From Bacteroidales bacterium (GTDB taxonomy: Bacteria; Bacteroidota; Bacteroidia; Bacteroidales; P3), in assembly GCA_017616895.1 (NCBI GenBank), contig JAFZXE010000029.1, positions 1 to 64,000 of the forward strand: a stretch of 64,000 nucleotides of DNA, in the 5' to 3' direction. This document shows, piece by piece, positions 37,377-44,933 of the stretch (positions within the stretch are counted from its first letter, which is position 1; every line of letters begins with the position of its first letter). Below the pieces are notes generated by a model, which worked only from the letters and a program-made list of their open reading frames with translations, did no database searches and was not told where the DNA came from. The position numbers were made by a program, and so were the translations under genes.

Positions 37377-38615
37377 ATGAAAATTCTCCTTCTAACCGGC
37401 TATCTCGGAAGCGGTAAGACAACGCTACTCAACAGAATACTCAACAATCGCAAAGGCATCAAGTTCGCCGTCATCGTCAACGACATCGGCGAAGTCAACA
37501 TCGATGCCGCACTCATCCAGCAAGGCGGCATAGTAGGTCAGTCCGACGACAGCCTTGTAGCTCTGCAGAACGGCTGTATCTGCTGTACGCTGAAGATGGA
37601 CCTCGTCAACCAACTGCGCGACATCGCTCTTATGCAGCGATTCGACTACGTCGTCATCGAAGCCAGCGGTATCTGCGAGCCCGAACCCATCGCACAGACC
37701 ATCTGCTCCATCCCAACCCAAGTCCCCGACTTCCCCGCCGACTCCCTCCCCTGCCTCGACTGTATAGTCACCGTGGTCGATGCCCTCCGTATGCGCGACG
37801 AATTCAAGAGCGGACTCGACCTCACACGCCCTGCTATCGACGAGGAGGACATTGAGAACCTCGTCATCCAGCAGATAGAATTCTGCAATATCATTCTGCT
37901 CAACAAAGCCTCTGAGGTAACACCCGACGAACTGGGGCAGATACGTCAAATTATTCGCAACCTGCAACGAAAAGCCGAAATCATAGAATGTGACTACGGC
38001 GATGTCGATTTCGACCGCATACTCAACACCAACATGTTCAACTTCGACGAGGTAGCGACCTCAGCCACCTGGGTGCACGAAGTAGAAGCCGGCGCCGACG
38101 TGGAACACGATGACGACGATGACGACCACCATCACGACCATCACCACGACCACGATGACGATGACCACGACCACCATCACGACCACGACGAGCACCATCA
38201 CCACCATCATCATCACCACGACCATGATGAAGGCGAAGCCGAGGAATACGGCATCGGCACCTACGTCTATTTCAATCGAGCACCTTTCGACATAAACAAG
38301 TTCGACGACTTCGTCGCACGTCGCTGGCCCAAAGGCATCATCCGAGCCAAAGGCATCTGCTATTTCTATGGCGAAGCCGACGTATGCTATCTCTTCGAGC
38401 AAGCTGGCAAGCAACTAGGCCTTAAAGATGTCGGCCAATGGTTCGCCACCATGCCCGAAAAAGAGCTGCAACGTCGTATGGAATGGGACAAACAACTGCA
38501 ACGCGACTGGGACCCCTACTACGGCGACCGCATGCAGAAACTCGTCTTCATAGGCCAGCACCTCGACAAGAAAATGATAAAACAGGAGCTGGACGCCTGT
38601 CTTAAAAACGTATGA
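37377..38615 (+). CDS. CobW/ZNG1-type G3E GTPase with His/Asp-rich loop
   Basis: A 412-residue GTPase with P-loop GYLGSGKTTLLN, the metal-binding CxCC motif (NGCICCTLKMDL, about residues 62-73), EASGICEP and the NK-type base motif LLNKAS, followed by a CobW C-terminal domain (IGTYVYFNRAPFD). Members act as zinc or cobalt metallochaperones. Between the two domains (residues about 241-285) lies a stretch of His and Asp only, including nine consecutive His. It would bind several divalent ions and is probably a metal store or transfer arm. The probable near-leaderless promoter lies just upstream. The specific metal cannot be read; no Zur site was recognised. Confidence 0.9.
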   Translation: MKILLLTGYLGSGKTTLLNRILNNRKGIKFAVIVNDIGEVNIDAALIQQGGIVGQSDDSLVALQNGCICCTLKMDLVNQLRDIALMQRFDYVVIEASGICEPEPIAQTICSIPTQVPDFPADSLPCLDCIVTVVDALRMRDEFKSGLDLTRPAIDEEDIENLVIQQIEFCNIILLNKASEVTPDELGQIRQIIRNLQRKAEIIECDYGDVDFDRILNTNMFNFDEVATSATWVHEVEAGADVEHDDDDDDHHHDHHHDHDDDDHDHHHDHDEHHHHHHHHHDHDEGEAEEYGIGTYVYFNRAPFDINKFDDFVARRWPKGIIRAKGICYFYGEADVCYLFEQAGKQLGLKDVGQWFATMPEKELQRRMEWDKQLQRDWDPYYGDRMQKLVFIGQHLDKKMIKQELDACLKNV

Positions 38616-38635
38616 CAAATTAGAATTTATAAATC

Positions 38636-40126
38636 ATGTTATCATTCTTAATTGCCGTTATACTCCTATTGCTCGGATATTTCCTCTACTCGAAAGTAAT
38701 AGAGCGCATACTGAAGATAGACCCCAACCGTCAAACACCCGCTGTAGCTCACCCCGACGGAGTGGATTACGTGCCCATGAAACCCTGGCGCATCTATCTT
38801 ATCCAGTTCCTGAACATTGCTGGTGTAGGTCCTATCTGTGGTGCCATCATGGGTGCTCAGTTCGGCACCGCATCATTTCTCTGGATAGTGTTCGGATGCA
38901 TATTCGCCGGCGCCGTACACGACTTCATCGCAGCCTTCATCAGCATCCGTATGGACGGTGCCTCTCTACCCGAAATTCACGGCCGCTATCTCGGCAACGG
39001 AATGAAGCAGTTCATGCGCGGATTCACAGTAATACTTATGATACTCGTCGGCGCCGTCTTTGTCAACACCCCTGCCGTACTGCTCAACAACAACTTCACC
39101 CCCGACTGGAGCATCTTCATCTGGGTCGGCATCATCTTTGCCTACTACCTCATAGCAACTCTCCTGCCCATCGACAAACTCATCGGCCGTCTATACCCCA
39201 TCTTCGGATTCCTCCTGCTCGGAATGGCTATCGCCATTGTGGTGGCTTTCGTCATCTACCGTCCCAATATGCCTGAAGTGTGGCAAGGGCTGCAAAACGC
39301 TCATCCCGATGCTAAACACAACCCCATCTTCCCGATGATGTTCATCTCCATCGCCTGCGGTGCGATAAGCGGCTTCCACGCCACCCAAAGTCCTCTGATG
39401 GCACGTTGTATGACCAACGAGCGTCAGGCACGCCCCATCTTCTACGGCGCCATGATTACCGAAGGTGTTGTGGCTCTCATCTGGGCAGCTGCCGCCACAG
39501 TATTCTACCACGACCCAATACTGGCTCAGAAAACCATGGTTGACGGACATCCGCTGGGTGGCAACGCAATGGTCGGCGTGATAGCCAACGAGTGGTTCCC
39601 GCCTGTAATTGCCACCATCTGCATCCTCGGCGTCATCAGCGCCGCCGTCACTAGCGGCGACACGGCTCTCCGTTCGGCGCGTCTCATCGTGGCCGACTTC
39701 ATGCACGTTGACCAGAAACCCATACCCAAACGCCTCCTTGTAGCGCTACCTGTATTCGTCCTGGCCGCCGCCTTGCTTATATTTTCGCTGGTCAACCCCA
39801 CTGGTTTCGACTACATCTGGCGTTACTTCTCCTGGGCGAACCAGGTACTCGCTATGGTGACCCTCTGGGCAGTCACAACATTCCTCTCCCGCAACACCAA
39901 AGGTCTCTGGTATCTCGTTTCTCTTATTCCTGCAATGTTCATGACGATGGTCACCGTTTCCTTCATCTTTGTGGCTGAAAAAGAAGGGTTGGGCAGCCTC
40001 ATCCCGCGTACCGTAGGTTACAGCATCGCCGCAGTCACCACCCTGCTCATAACGGGCTTGTTTCTATTCAAAAGGCGTCGCAACGTCATATCTGACTCGG
40101 TAAAAAATGATGAGCCAAAGGCTTAA
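38636..40126 (+). CDS. Carbon starvation protein CstA family transporter
   Basis: A 496-residue inner-membrane protein with a dozen or more hydrophobic segments and the CstA signatures NIAGVGPICGAIMGAQFG, GAVHDFIAAFISIR and SGDTALRSARLIVADF. CstA-family proteins import peptides or pyruvate under carbon limitation; the substrate here is unknown. It starts 20 bases after the CobW-family stop, so the two may be co-transcribed. Length is close to the short Bacteroidetes form. Confidence 0.92.
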   Translation: MLSFLIAVILLLLGYFLYSKVIERILKIDPNRQTPAVAHPDGVDYVPMKPWRIYLIQFLNIAGVGPICGAIMGAQFGTASFLWIVFGCIFAGAVHDFIAAFISIRMDGASLPEIHGRYLGNGMKQFMRGFTVILMILVGAVFVNTPAVLLNNNFTPDWSIFIWVGIIFAYYLIATLLPIDKLIGRLYPIFGFLLLGMAIAIVVAFVIYRPNMPEVWQGLQNAHPDAKHNPIFPMMFISIACGAISGFHATQSPLMARCMTNERQARPIFYGAMITEGVVALIWAAAATVFYHDPILAQKTMVDGHPLGGNAMVGVIANEWFPPVIATICILGVISAAVTSGDTALRSARLIVADFMHVDQKPIPKRLLVALPVFVLAAALLIFSLVNPTGFDYIWRYFSWANQVLAMVTLWAVTTFLSRNTKGLWYLVSLIPAMFMTMVTVSFIFVAEKEGLGSLIPRTVGYSIAAVTTLLITGLFLFKRRRNVISDSVKNDEPKA

Positions 40127-40183
40127 ATATACCATAAAATGCAACTTTTTGACTGAATATTACGTTTATTAAGAGAAAAGTTG

Positions 40184-40191
40184 TACTTTTG
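40184..40191 (+). promoter_or_regulatory. TAnnTTTG -7 element for the YD-repeat protein gene
   Basis: TACTTTTG followed by TACC, 20 bases before the ATG at 40212. Confidence 0.6.
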
Positions 40192-40211
40192 TACCTCAAA
40201 AAGTTTTGAAA

Positions 40212-41039
40212 ATGAAAAAGAACATAGCATTTGTTTTCGCCCTGCTTATCGCTGCCAGCGCCTTTGCCGGCAACAAACCTAAGAAATGCTCCCGTGAAGA
40301 AATGGGCATACACGGCAACGCCATCTACGTCCTCGAATTCACCTACAACCTCCACGGTGGCAAGAACGGTGGCAAACAGCTCACTTGCCTCGACTCGGTA
40401 GTGTTCGACTCCCGCGGAAACTTCCAGGACAAATATCGCCGCAACAACGGAAAATACACTTGGTTCTCATACTATTTCGACGTCAACGGATATTCTCTGG
40501 GTTGGAACGAGTATGACAAGAACAACACCCTCACCGCTCGTACCGCCTACCTCAACGACAACAATGGCAACTGCTTGGAGCGTACCGCTTTCATAAGCGG
40601 CCGCATGTCAAAACGTGAGACCTCACGCTACGAAAACAACCGTCTGGTTGAAGAGCAGAGCTACGACGACAACGGCTCGATGACCGAGAAACGCGTGTAC
40701 AAATACGACAACCAAGGCAACAACACCGAAACTGAGTTCTATAGCCGCGACGGTGAGCTGTCTCAGAAATACATCTACAAATACGACAACAAAGGAAATC
40801 GCGTTGAGTGGCGTTTCTACGACGCCGACGAATTCCTCGTGGCCCTCACGACCTACTACTACGACGAACACGACAACCTCATCGAGGAGAGCTCATTCAA
40901 CTACGACGAGCACCTCAACTGGAAACACAGCTACGTCTATGAGTACGACGACGAGGACAACTGGGTACGCAAAACCATCTACCGCAACGGCACCCCCTAT
41001 CAGGTAGTCGAGCGCGAAATCGCCTTCCCGGTGTATTGA
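40212..41039 (+). CDS. Exported protein with YD/RHS-like repeats
   Basis: A 275-residue protein with a signal peptide (KKNIAFVFALLIAASAFAG). The mature part consists of repeats of about 20 residues of the form YxYDNxGNxxExxFYxxDG (KYDNQGNNTETEFYSRDG, KYDNKGNRVEWRFYDADE, YDEHDNLIEESSFNYDEH). These resemble RHS/YD repeats, or toxin-immunity/MORN-like surface proteins of Bacteroidetes. No enzymatic motif is visible. It is probably periplasmic or secreted. A strong terminator follows. Confidence 0.75.
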   Translation: MKKNIAFVFALLIAASAFAGNKPKKCSREEMGIHGNAIYVLEFTYNLHGGKNGGKQLTCLDSVVFDSRGNFQDKYRRNNGKYTWFSYYFDVNGYSLGWNEYDKNNTLTARTAYLNDNNGNCLERTAFISGRMSKRETSRYENNRLVEEQSYDDNGSMTEKRVYKYDNQGNNTETEFYSRDGELSQKYIYKYDNKGNRVEWRFYDADEFLVALTTYYYDEHDNLIEESSFNYDEHLNWKHSYVYEYDDEDNWVRKTIYRNGTPYQVVEREIAFPVY

Positions 41040-41055
41040 TAATAAGCTTTCAAGA

Positions 41056-41098
41056 TTAATACGCGCATTCCTTCGTAGGGATGCGCGTATTTCTTTTT
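41056..41098 (+). terminator. Terminator after the YD-repeat protein gene
   Basis: The stem AATACGCGCAT / ATGCGCGTATT (with further GG/CC pairing) is followed by TTCTTTTTC. It can also serve the converging minus-strand gene. Confidence 0.88.
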
Positions 41099-41100
41099 CA

Positions 41101-41811
41101 TTAGAACAACGACAAATCCCGTATGCCTGTTAGGCAATGCTGCTGGTAGGGGCACTCGTATGGCGTCTGGCAATGCGCCCCCGTCGGTGTGTCGGGTTCG
41201 GAAGTCAGGCTTATGGTTCCTTTCATCACCGCTATGTTGCGTGCGATTGTTTCATGCTCGGCGGCAAACTCGGCAGTCAGGTTGACTATCTTGAAATTGT
41301 CCGACATTTCTGACTGGTCGGACGATTCTGACAAGTCAGACTTATCAAGCTTCCCATTATACACTATCGAGAAGCTGTTTATCTTTTGGCAGTGGGAGAT
41401 TACATAATGCTGAAGGGCGGCGTCGCGGCGGTAGGTGTCGCTGAGGGCTGACCCGCTTTTGACCTCGTAGATATCCAGCGTTCCGTCGGCACGCTTATGC
41501 ACCACGTCGGCGAGCACAAGCACATCGTCGAAGAAGAATCCCGCCTCGAAGAGGTTCACCTCGCCCTCGCGCGACAACTCGTTTGATGTAAATTCGGCGT
41601 ATTTGTCGAACTTGCGGCCGAGGGCGGCACTCACATCCACCGCATCGGGGAAAAGGTCTTTGAACGCACGCTCAAACTCGCGCCCACGGTCGAACTTACG
41701 CATCGTTTCACGGCTATATTGAGCCAAGTCGGGATGAAAGACATCAAGCCACAAAGCGCGGTCGCATTGCAGCCCTCTGATGTATTTCGACTTGCTGAGC
41801 AGATGGCGCAT
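41101..41811 (-). CDS. Short DUF2779-like PD-(D/E)XK protein
   Basis: A 236-residue protein starting MRHLLSKSKYIRGLQCDRALWLDVF, the N-terminal signature of DUF2779-like/Cas4-like nucleases. A core Asp in VLVLADVVHKR and the ExK motif in DIYEVKSGS could be catalytic. C-terminal Cys residues (AHCQTPYECPYQQHC) could, with an upstream Cys, hold an Fe-S cluster as in Cas4/AddB. The C-terminal RNase-H-like half of longer relatives is missing. Residues around 153-168 (KSDLSESSDQSEMSDN) are encoded by a 9-bp repeat array. It is co-transcribed with the LOG-family gene, one base apart. Whether it is an active nuclease is unknown. Confidence 0.7.
   Translation of the reverse strand: MRHLLSKSKYIRGLQCDRALWLDVFHPDLAQYSRETMRKFDRGREFERAFKDLFPDAVDVSAALGRKFDKYAEFTSNELSREGEVNLFEAGFFFDDVLVLADVVHKRADGTLDIYEVKSGSALSDTYRRDAALQHYVISHCQKINSFSIVYNGKLDKSDLSESSDQSEMSDNFKIVNLTAEFAAEHETIARNIAVMKGTISLTSEPDTPTGAHCQTPYECPYQQHCLTGIRDLSLF
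41295..41350. repeat. 9-bp TCNGACNNN repeat array inside the nuclease-like gene
   Basis: Five or six tandem nine-base units (TCCGACATT, TCTGACTGG, TCGGACGAT, TCTGACAAG, TCAGACTTA) keep the reading frame and encode an acidic Ser/Asp-rich loop. Confidence 0.8.
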
Positions 41812-41812
41812 G

Positions 41813-42370
41813 CTAAATCTTATTGCTCTTCATAATATTCAGACACTCATCAACCGAAGAAGCTGCGGAAAGGCCCATGTCACCGTGCAGCAATCCTTCT
41901 GCCGACATGGTGTCCAACTGTGCAAGAATTGTGTCGTAAAAGCCGTCGATATTCAATAGCACGACGGGCTTGGGCGGCTGCGAAGCACGGTCGGAAAAAC
42001 GTCTCAGCTGGTTCGATACCGCCACTTCGAACACCTCGTCGAGGGTGCCGATGCCTCCGGGCAGGGCCACGAAGGCGTCGCACATTGCGATGATGCGTTC
42101 CTTGCGCTCGGCCATCGATTTCACTCGAATCGTTTCGCTCACCTGCTGCGACTGGATTATCTCTTCGGGGAACAATGTCGGGATAACGGCGACGACACTT
42201 CCACCCTCCTCGAGAGCCGCACCGCTTACCACACCCATAAGGCCCAGGTTGCTGCCGCCATAGACAAGCGTATGCCCCGCACGGGCAATCCGGCGACCCA
42301 ACACACGGGCTCCCTCGACATATTTTTCATTACGCGGCATCGACGCACCGCAAAAGACTGCTATATTCAT
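41813..42370 (-). CDS. LOG family protein (TIGR00730, lysine-decarboxylase-like fold)
   Basis: A 185-residue protein with MNIAVFCGAS, VYGGSNLGLMG and ALPGGIGTLDEVFE, the PGGxGT signature of LOG phosphoribohydrolases. Such enzymes release the base from cytokinin riboside 5'-monophosphate or other nucleotides. The stop lies one base before the ATG of the nuclease-like gene on the same strand, so the two are co-translated. The physiological substrate in Bacteroidetes is unclear. Confidence 0.9.
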   Translation of the reverse strand: MNIAVFCGASMPRNEKYVEGARVLGRRIARAGHTLVYGGSNLGLMGVVSGAALEEGGSVVAVIPTLFPEEIIQSQQVSETIRVKSMAERKERIIAMCDAFVALPGGIGTLDEVFEVAVSNQLRRFSDRASQPPKPVVLLNIDGFYDTILAQLDTMSAEGLLHGDMGLSAASSVDECLNIMKSNKI

Positions 42371-42464
42371 TGTGTCAATGTTACAATATAATCTTATAAA
42401 AACATCTGCACCTTGTTTTCCCCCTCATTTCACCATTATTAACGCATTTTCATCGAATTAATTG

Positions 42465-42472
42465 TAAATTTG
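42465..42472 (+). promoter_or_regulatory. TAnnTTTG -7 element upstream of the ECF-sigma operon
   Basis: TAAATTTG about 95 bases upstream of the sigma factor ATG. It matches the housekeeping consensus. Confidence 0.5.
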
Positions 42473-42565
42473 CACACTGCCATTTTCAAAAAAATTCGAT
42501 TGCTATGTTGTGTTTTCCTTTTTAAATGCGACTAATATATCGTGACAAGCACAAACCGACAGACA

Positions 42566-43033
42566 ATGGAAACAGATGAACGCGAGTTCAAGGAGATGGT
42601 TATGCGCCATCGCGACATGATATGGTCGATATGCAAACGCTATCGGTTGAGTTCTGCGTGGCAGACCGAGGACTCATTCAACGAGGTTCTTTGCGCCCTG
42701 TGGCAAAGCTGCGGCACGTTCGATAGACGAAGCTCGGAGAGGACATGGGTATTCCGCATCGCCAACAACACAATGATTTCGATCTCCCGACGAATCAACA
42801 ATCAGGAATCCCCACATAATACACATCAGGATACCGCATACAGCGACGAGTACAAATTCCACGTAGCTGACATGATTGAACAACTAGAAGAGCCTGACCA
42901 AACAATCGTCCGATCCTGGTTGTATGGATTCAAGCACTCGGAAACTGCGCAGATAGTCGGGCTACACACAGGTGCAGTGTCCATGCGGCTGAGCAGGGCT
43001 TTACATAAACTTCGCAAACTTTACAAACAATAG
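42566..43033 (+). CDS. ECF-type RNA polymerase sigma factor
   Basis: A 155-residue sigma-70-family protein with region 2 (FKEMVMRHRDMIWSICKRY, TFDRRSSERTWVFRIANNTMI) and region 4 with its helix-turn-helix (IVRSWLYGFKHSETAQIVGLHTGAVSMRLSRALHKLRKL). The ATG at 42566 is preferred over GTG at 42542. Five bases after the stop begins a small single-TM protein that probably acts as its anti-sigma factor. The downstream lipoprotein and thioredoxin-fold genes are its likely regulon or co-operon partners. Confidence 0.9.
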   Translation: METDEREFKEMVMRHRDMIWSICKRYRLSSAWQTEDSFNEVLCALWQSCGTFDRRSSERTWVFRIANNTMISISRRINNQESPHNTHQDTAYSDEYKFHVADMIEQLEEPDQTIVRSWLYGFKHSETAQIVGLHTGAVSMRLSRALHKLRKLYKQ

Positions 43034-43038
43034 AAACA

Positions 43039-43365
43039 ATGGACGATTTCAAGAAGCAACTAGAAGCCTACCGCCAAACCATCCGTGGAGACAGATGTCC
43101 TCTGTCAGACCAAGAGTTGTATAGAGCCATCCGTCATGCCACATGGCAAAAACGCTTTCCTAATACAACCGTCATACAGCACAAAAAAAACATAAAATGG
43201 GCATGGGTGGCTGCCGCAGCATGCATACTGGTCATTATTGCACCTCTGACAATGAATATTGGCAAAAACACCTGCGACCCAACACCCCCCACATTGATAT
43301 TTACCTGCAACACTGGCTGTGACAGCCATACGGTGCTAGCACGGATGGACAACATATTAAAATAA
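43039..43365 (+). CDS. Putative anti-sigma factor, single-pass membrane protein
   Basis: A 108-residue protein. The N-terminal about 50 residues are helical and charged (MDDFKKQLEAYRQTIRG), then one membrane helix (WAWVAAAACILVIIAPLTM, about 54-72), and a short periplasmic tail with three Cys (NTCDP, FTCNTGCD). The topology and the position directly after the sigma gene fit an anti-sigma factor, but no ZAS-type signature is visible. The periplasmic Cys residues could sense redox; that is speculative. Confidence 0.65.
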   Translation: MDDFKKQLEAYRQTIRGDRCPLSDQELYRAIRHATWQKRFPNTTVIQHKKNIKWAWVAAAACILVIIAPLTMNIGKNTCDPTPPTLIFTCNTGCDSHTVLARMDNILK

Positions 43366-43372
43366 TCTCAGC

Positions 43373-43990
43373 ATGAAAAATTGCATCATCACATTGGCCA
43401 CGCTGCTCGTAGTCGCATCGTGTCAAAAGAAAACGGAAGACAACTGCTCTCTGTCGGCAGCAAAAAACATATATAACCAGTATTCTGCAGTTGATGGACT
43501 GACAGTCGCACTTATAGGCAACCACATATCAAAAGGCGACACCATCAACGCAGTCATGCTTCAGGCCAATAGTTACGACACCTGGATCTGGTTATTGAAC
43601 GAGTTCGACATGCCACAGACGCCAGCCCAGACCGTAAAGGTTTCATCCGCTGCAATCACATATTTTCATGCCGATACGACTGTCGGCGACATGGATGACT
43701 ATTTCGATGAATTAATGAAAGGTATTCTGCCTAACGTTCCGCATCACGACAGCAACATCACCGTCACAAACCGCCAGTCGTGGGTGAACGGTGTCAAGGT
43801 CTCCGACTCGACGGTCGCGGATACTACTACAGGCTTTGCCCCGAACCGGAAACTAATGAATGCCGCAATCGGCGACAAGCAGACCGGCTACTTGGTCAAC
43901 TCCGAGAGCGAAGAGATGACCATCTGGCTTTTCTTCTACGAAAACAAAGCCCAGTTCAGGAGAATAACAAACCGACTGAACAAGGAATAA
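43373..43990 (+). CDS. Lipoprotein of the ECF-sigma operon
   Basis: A 205-residue protein with a lipoprotein signal (MKNCIITLATLLVVASC) seven bases after the putative anti-sigma gene. The mature part has no recognised domain. It contains DTWIWLLNEFDMPQTPAQ and FHADTTVGDMDDYFDELMKG. It is probably a periplasmic or outer-membrane component controlled with the sigma factor. A pair of perfect palindromes follows the stop. Confidence 0.65.
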   Translation: MKNCIITLATLLVVASCQKKTEDNCSLSAAKNIYNQYSAVDGLTVALIGNHISKGDTINAVMLQANSYDTWIWLLNEFDMPQTPAQTVKVSSAAITYFHADTTVGDMDDYFDELMKGILPNVPHHDSNITVTNRQSWVNGVKVSDSTVADTTTGFAPNRKLMNAAIGDKQTGYLVNSESEEMTIWLFFYENKAQFRRITNRLNKE

Positions 43991-43994
43991 CGCA

Positions 43995-44037
43995 CTCCGT
44001 AGCTACGGAGTAGGGGGCACTCTGTGCCCCCTACTCC
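43995..44037. terminator. Overlapping perfect palindromes, probable terminator
   Basis: CTCCGTAG/CTACGGAG (43995-44010) overlaps a 14-bp stem GGAGTAGGGGGCAC / GTGCCCCCTACTCC with a three-base loop (44007-44037). Only a weak T-rich tail follows. The shared GGAG allows two alternative folds. Confidence 0.6.
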
Positions 44038-44115
44038 GCGTAACTCCTTTATTTTCCCCTCTCTTTATTACTTTTACTATGTTAACAAATCAAGACATGT
44101 ACTTCATAAAACAAA

Positions 44116-44150
44116 GCCTCGATGCAAGTGGTGTGCTGTTGCATCGAGGC
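44116..44150. other. Perfect 12-bp hairpin of unknown role
   Basis: GCCTCGATGCAA / TTGCATCGAGGC with an 11-base loop, and no T tract after it. It may be part of a small RNA, a processing site or an extragenic palindrome. Confidence 0.5.
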
Positions 44151-44327
44151 TGAATGGATAGTGTAGCAACAAAAGTCGTGCCGGACGCCGTCACTACACT
44201 TCTCCAGCAAGGCATAACGCAATAATTAAACGAGCAATTATTGACCTTATTGTGTATTTTGCCGCACAGCACCTAAATGGCAAAACGAAATACCAACAGT
44301 AAAAAAAACATTAAACACAAAAAAAAC

Positions 44328-44933
44328 ATGAAAGTACTATCAAGAATTATTTTTGCAATCGGAATAATAGCCATCATAACAGGTTTAACAATTGGTTGCC
44401 GCAAAACAGAAAATACAGTTGCAAGTAATGAGCAAGCAATGCCATCCAAATCGATTCCGCAACATCTTCTTATCGGTTATTCTGTTAATGACACGTCCAA
44501 TATTATTTTTGCCGGCAACAAAGACTCTCTCATCGCCGATCTTGAACCACGCATTCAATCCACCTATGGAAGTGACATGATTGTGGAAGACGTCGAAGCA
44601 TATCATCTTGATACAATCGAAGTGTTGAAAGTCACACTCTTTGACACAGAAAAAGGTGGTACCTACACAACTTTTGCCAAGTTAGACAGGGTAAGCAACT
44701 CTTCTAAAGATGTTCCTGGCATATATGGCTATTGCTATTACCTACGCATAGAGATTATTTACGAGGCCATCACATGTTATAGCGAAAATTGTGGAAATGG
44801 AGGCTGTGAAGCGGCAAACACCGCCAAAGGGTTAACTTGCACCGCCTGTCCGAGCGGTAACTGTTCATGGGTTCATACGATGGGGAGGTATGTTATTGAA
44901 TATACCTATATGTCTATTTGGACAAAATGGTAA
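44328..44933 (+). CDS. Cys-rich lipoprotein upstream of a thioredoxin-fold gene
   Basis: A 201-residue protein from the ATG at 44328, with a lipoprotein-type leader (RIIFAIGIIAIITGLTIGC). The N-terminal half (residues about 22-130) is unassigned. The C-terminal part holds six Cys in about 30 residues (about residues 155-184, CYSENCGNGGC then CTACPSGNC), suggesting disulphides or metal binding. It ends in WTKW. Its stop overlaps the start of the thioredoxin-fold gene (ATGGTAA), so they are translationally coupled. The AT-rich composition differs from the housekeeping genes around it. No family was recognised. Confidence 0.65.
   Translation: MKVLSRIIFAIGIIAIITGLTIGCRKTENTVASNEQAMPSKSIPQHLLIGYSVNDTSNIIFAGNKDSLIADLEPRIQSTYGSDMIVEDVEAYHLDTIEVLKVTLFDTEKGGTYTTFAKLDRVSNSSKDVPGIYGYCYYLRIEIIYEAITCYSENCGNGGCEAANTAKGLTCTACPSGNCSWVHTMGRYVIEYTYMSIWTKW

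Larger units (their letters stand above)
43991..44327. other. Intergenic region with strong palindromes
   Basis: No gene is supported. It holds the palindromes at 43995-44037 and 44116-44150. An AT-rich region with a possible TATTTTG element (about 44253) precedes the next lipoprotein gene. Confidence 0.5.
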
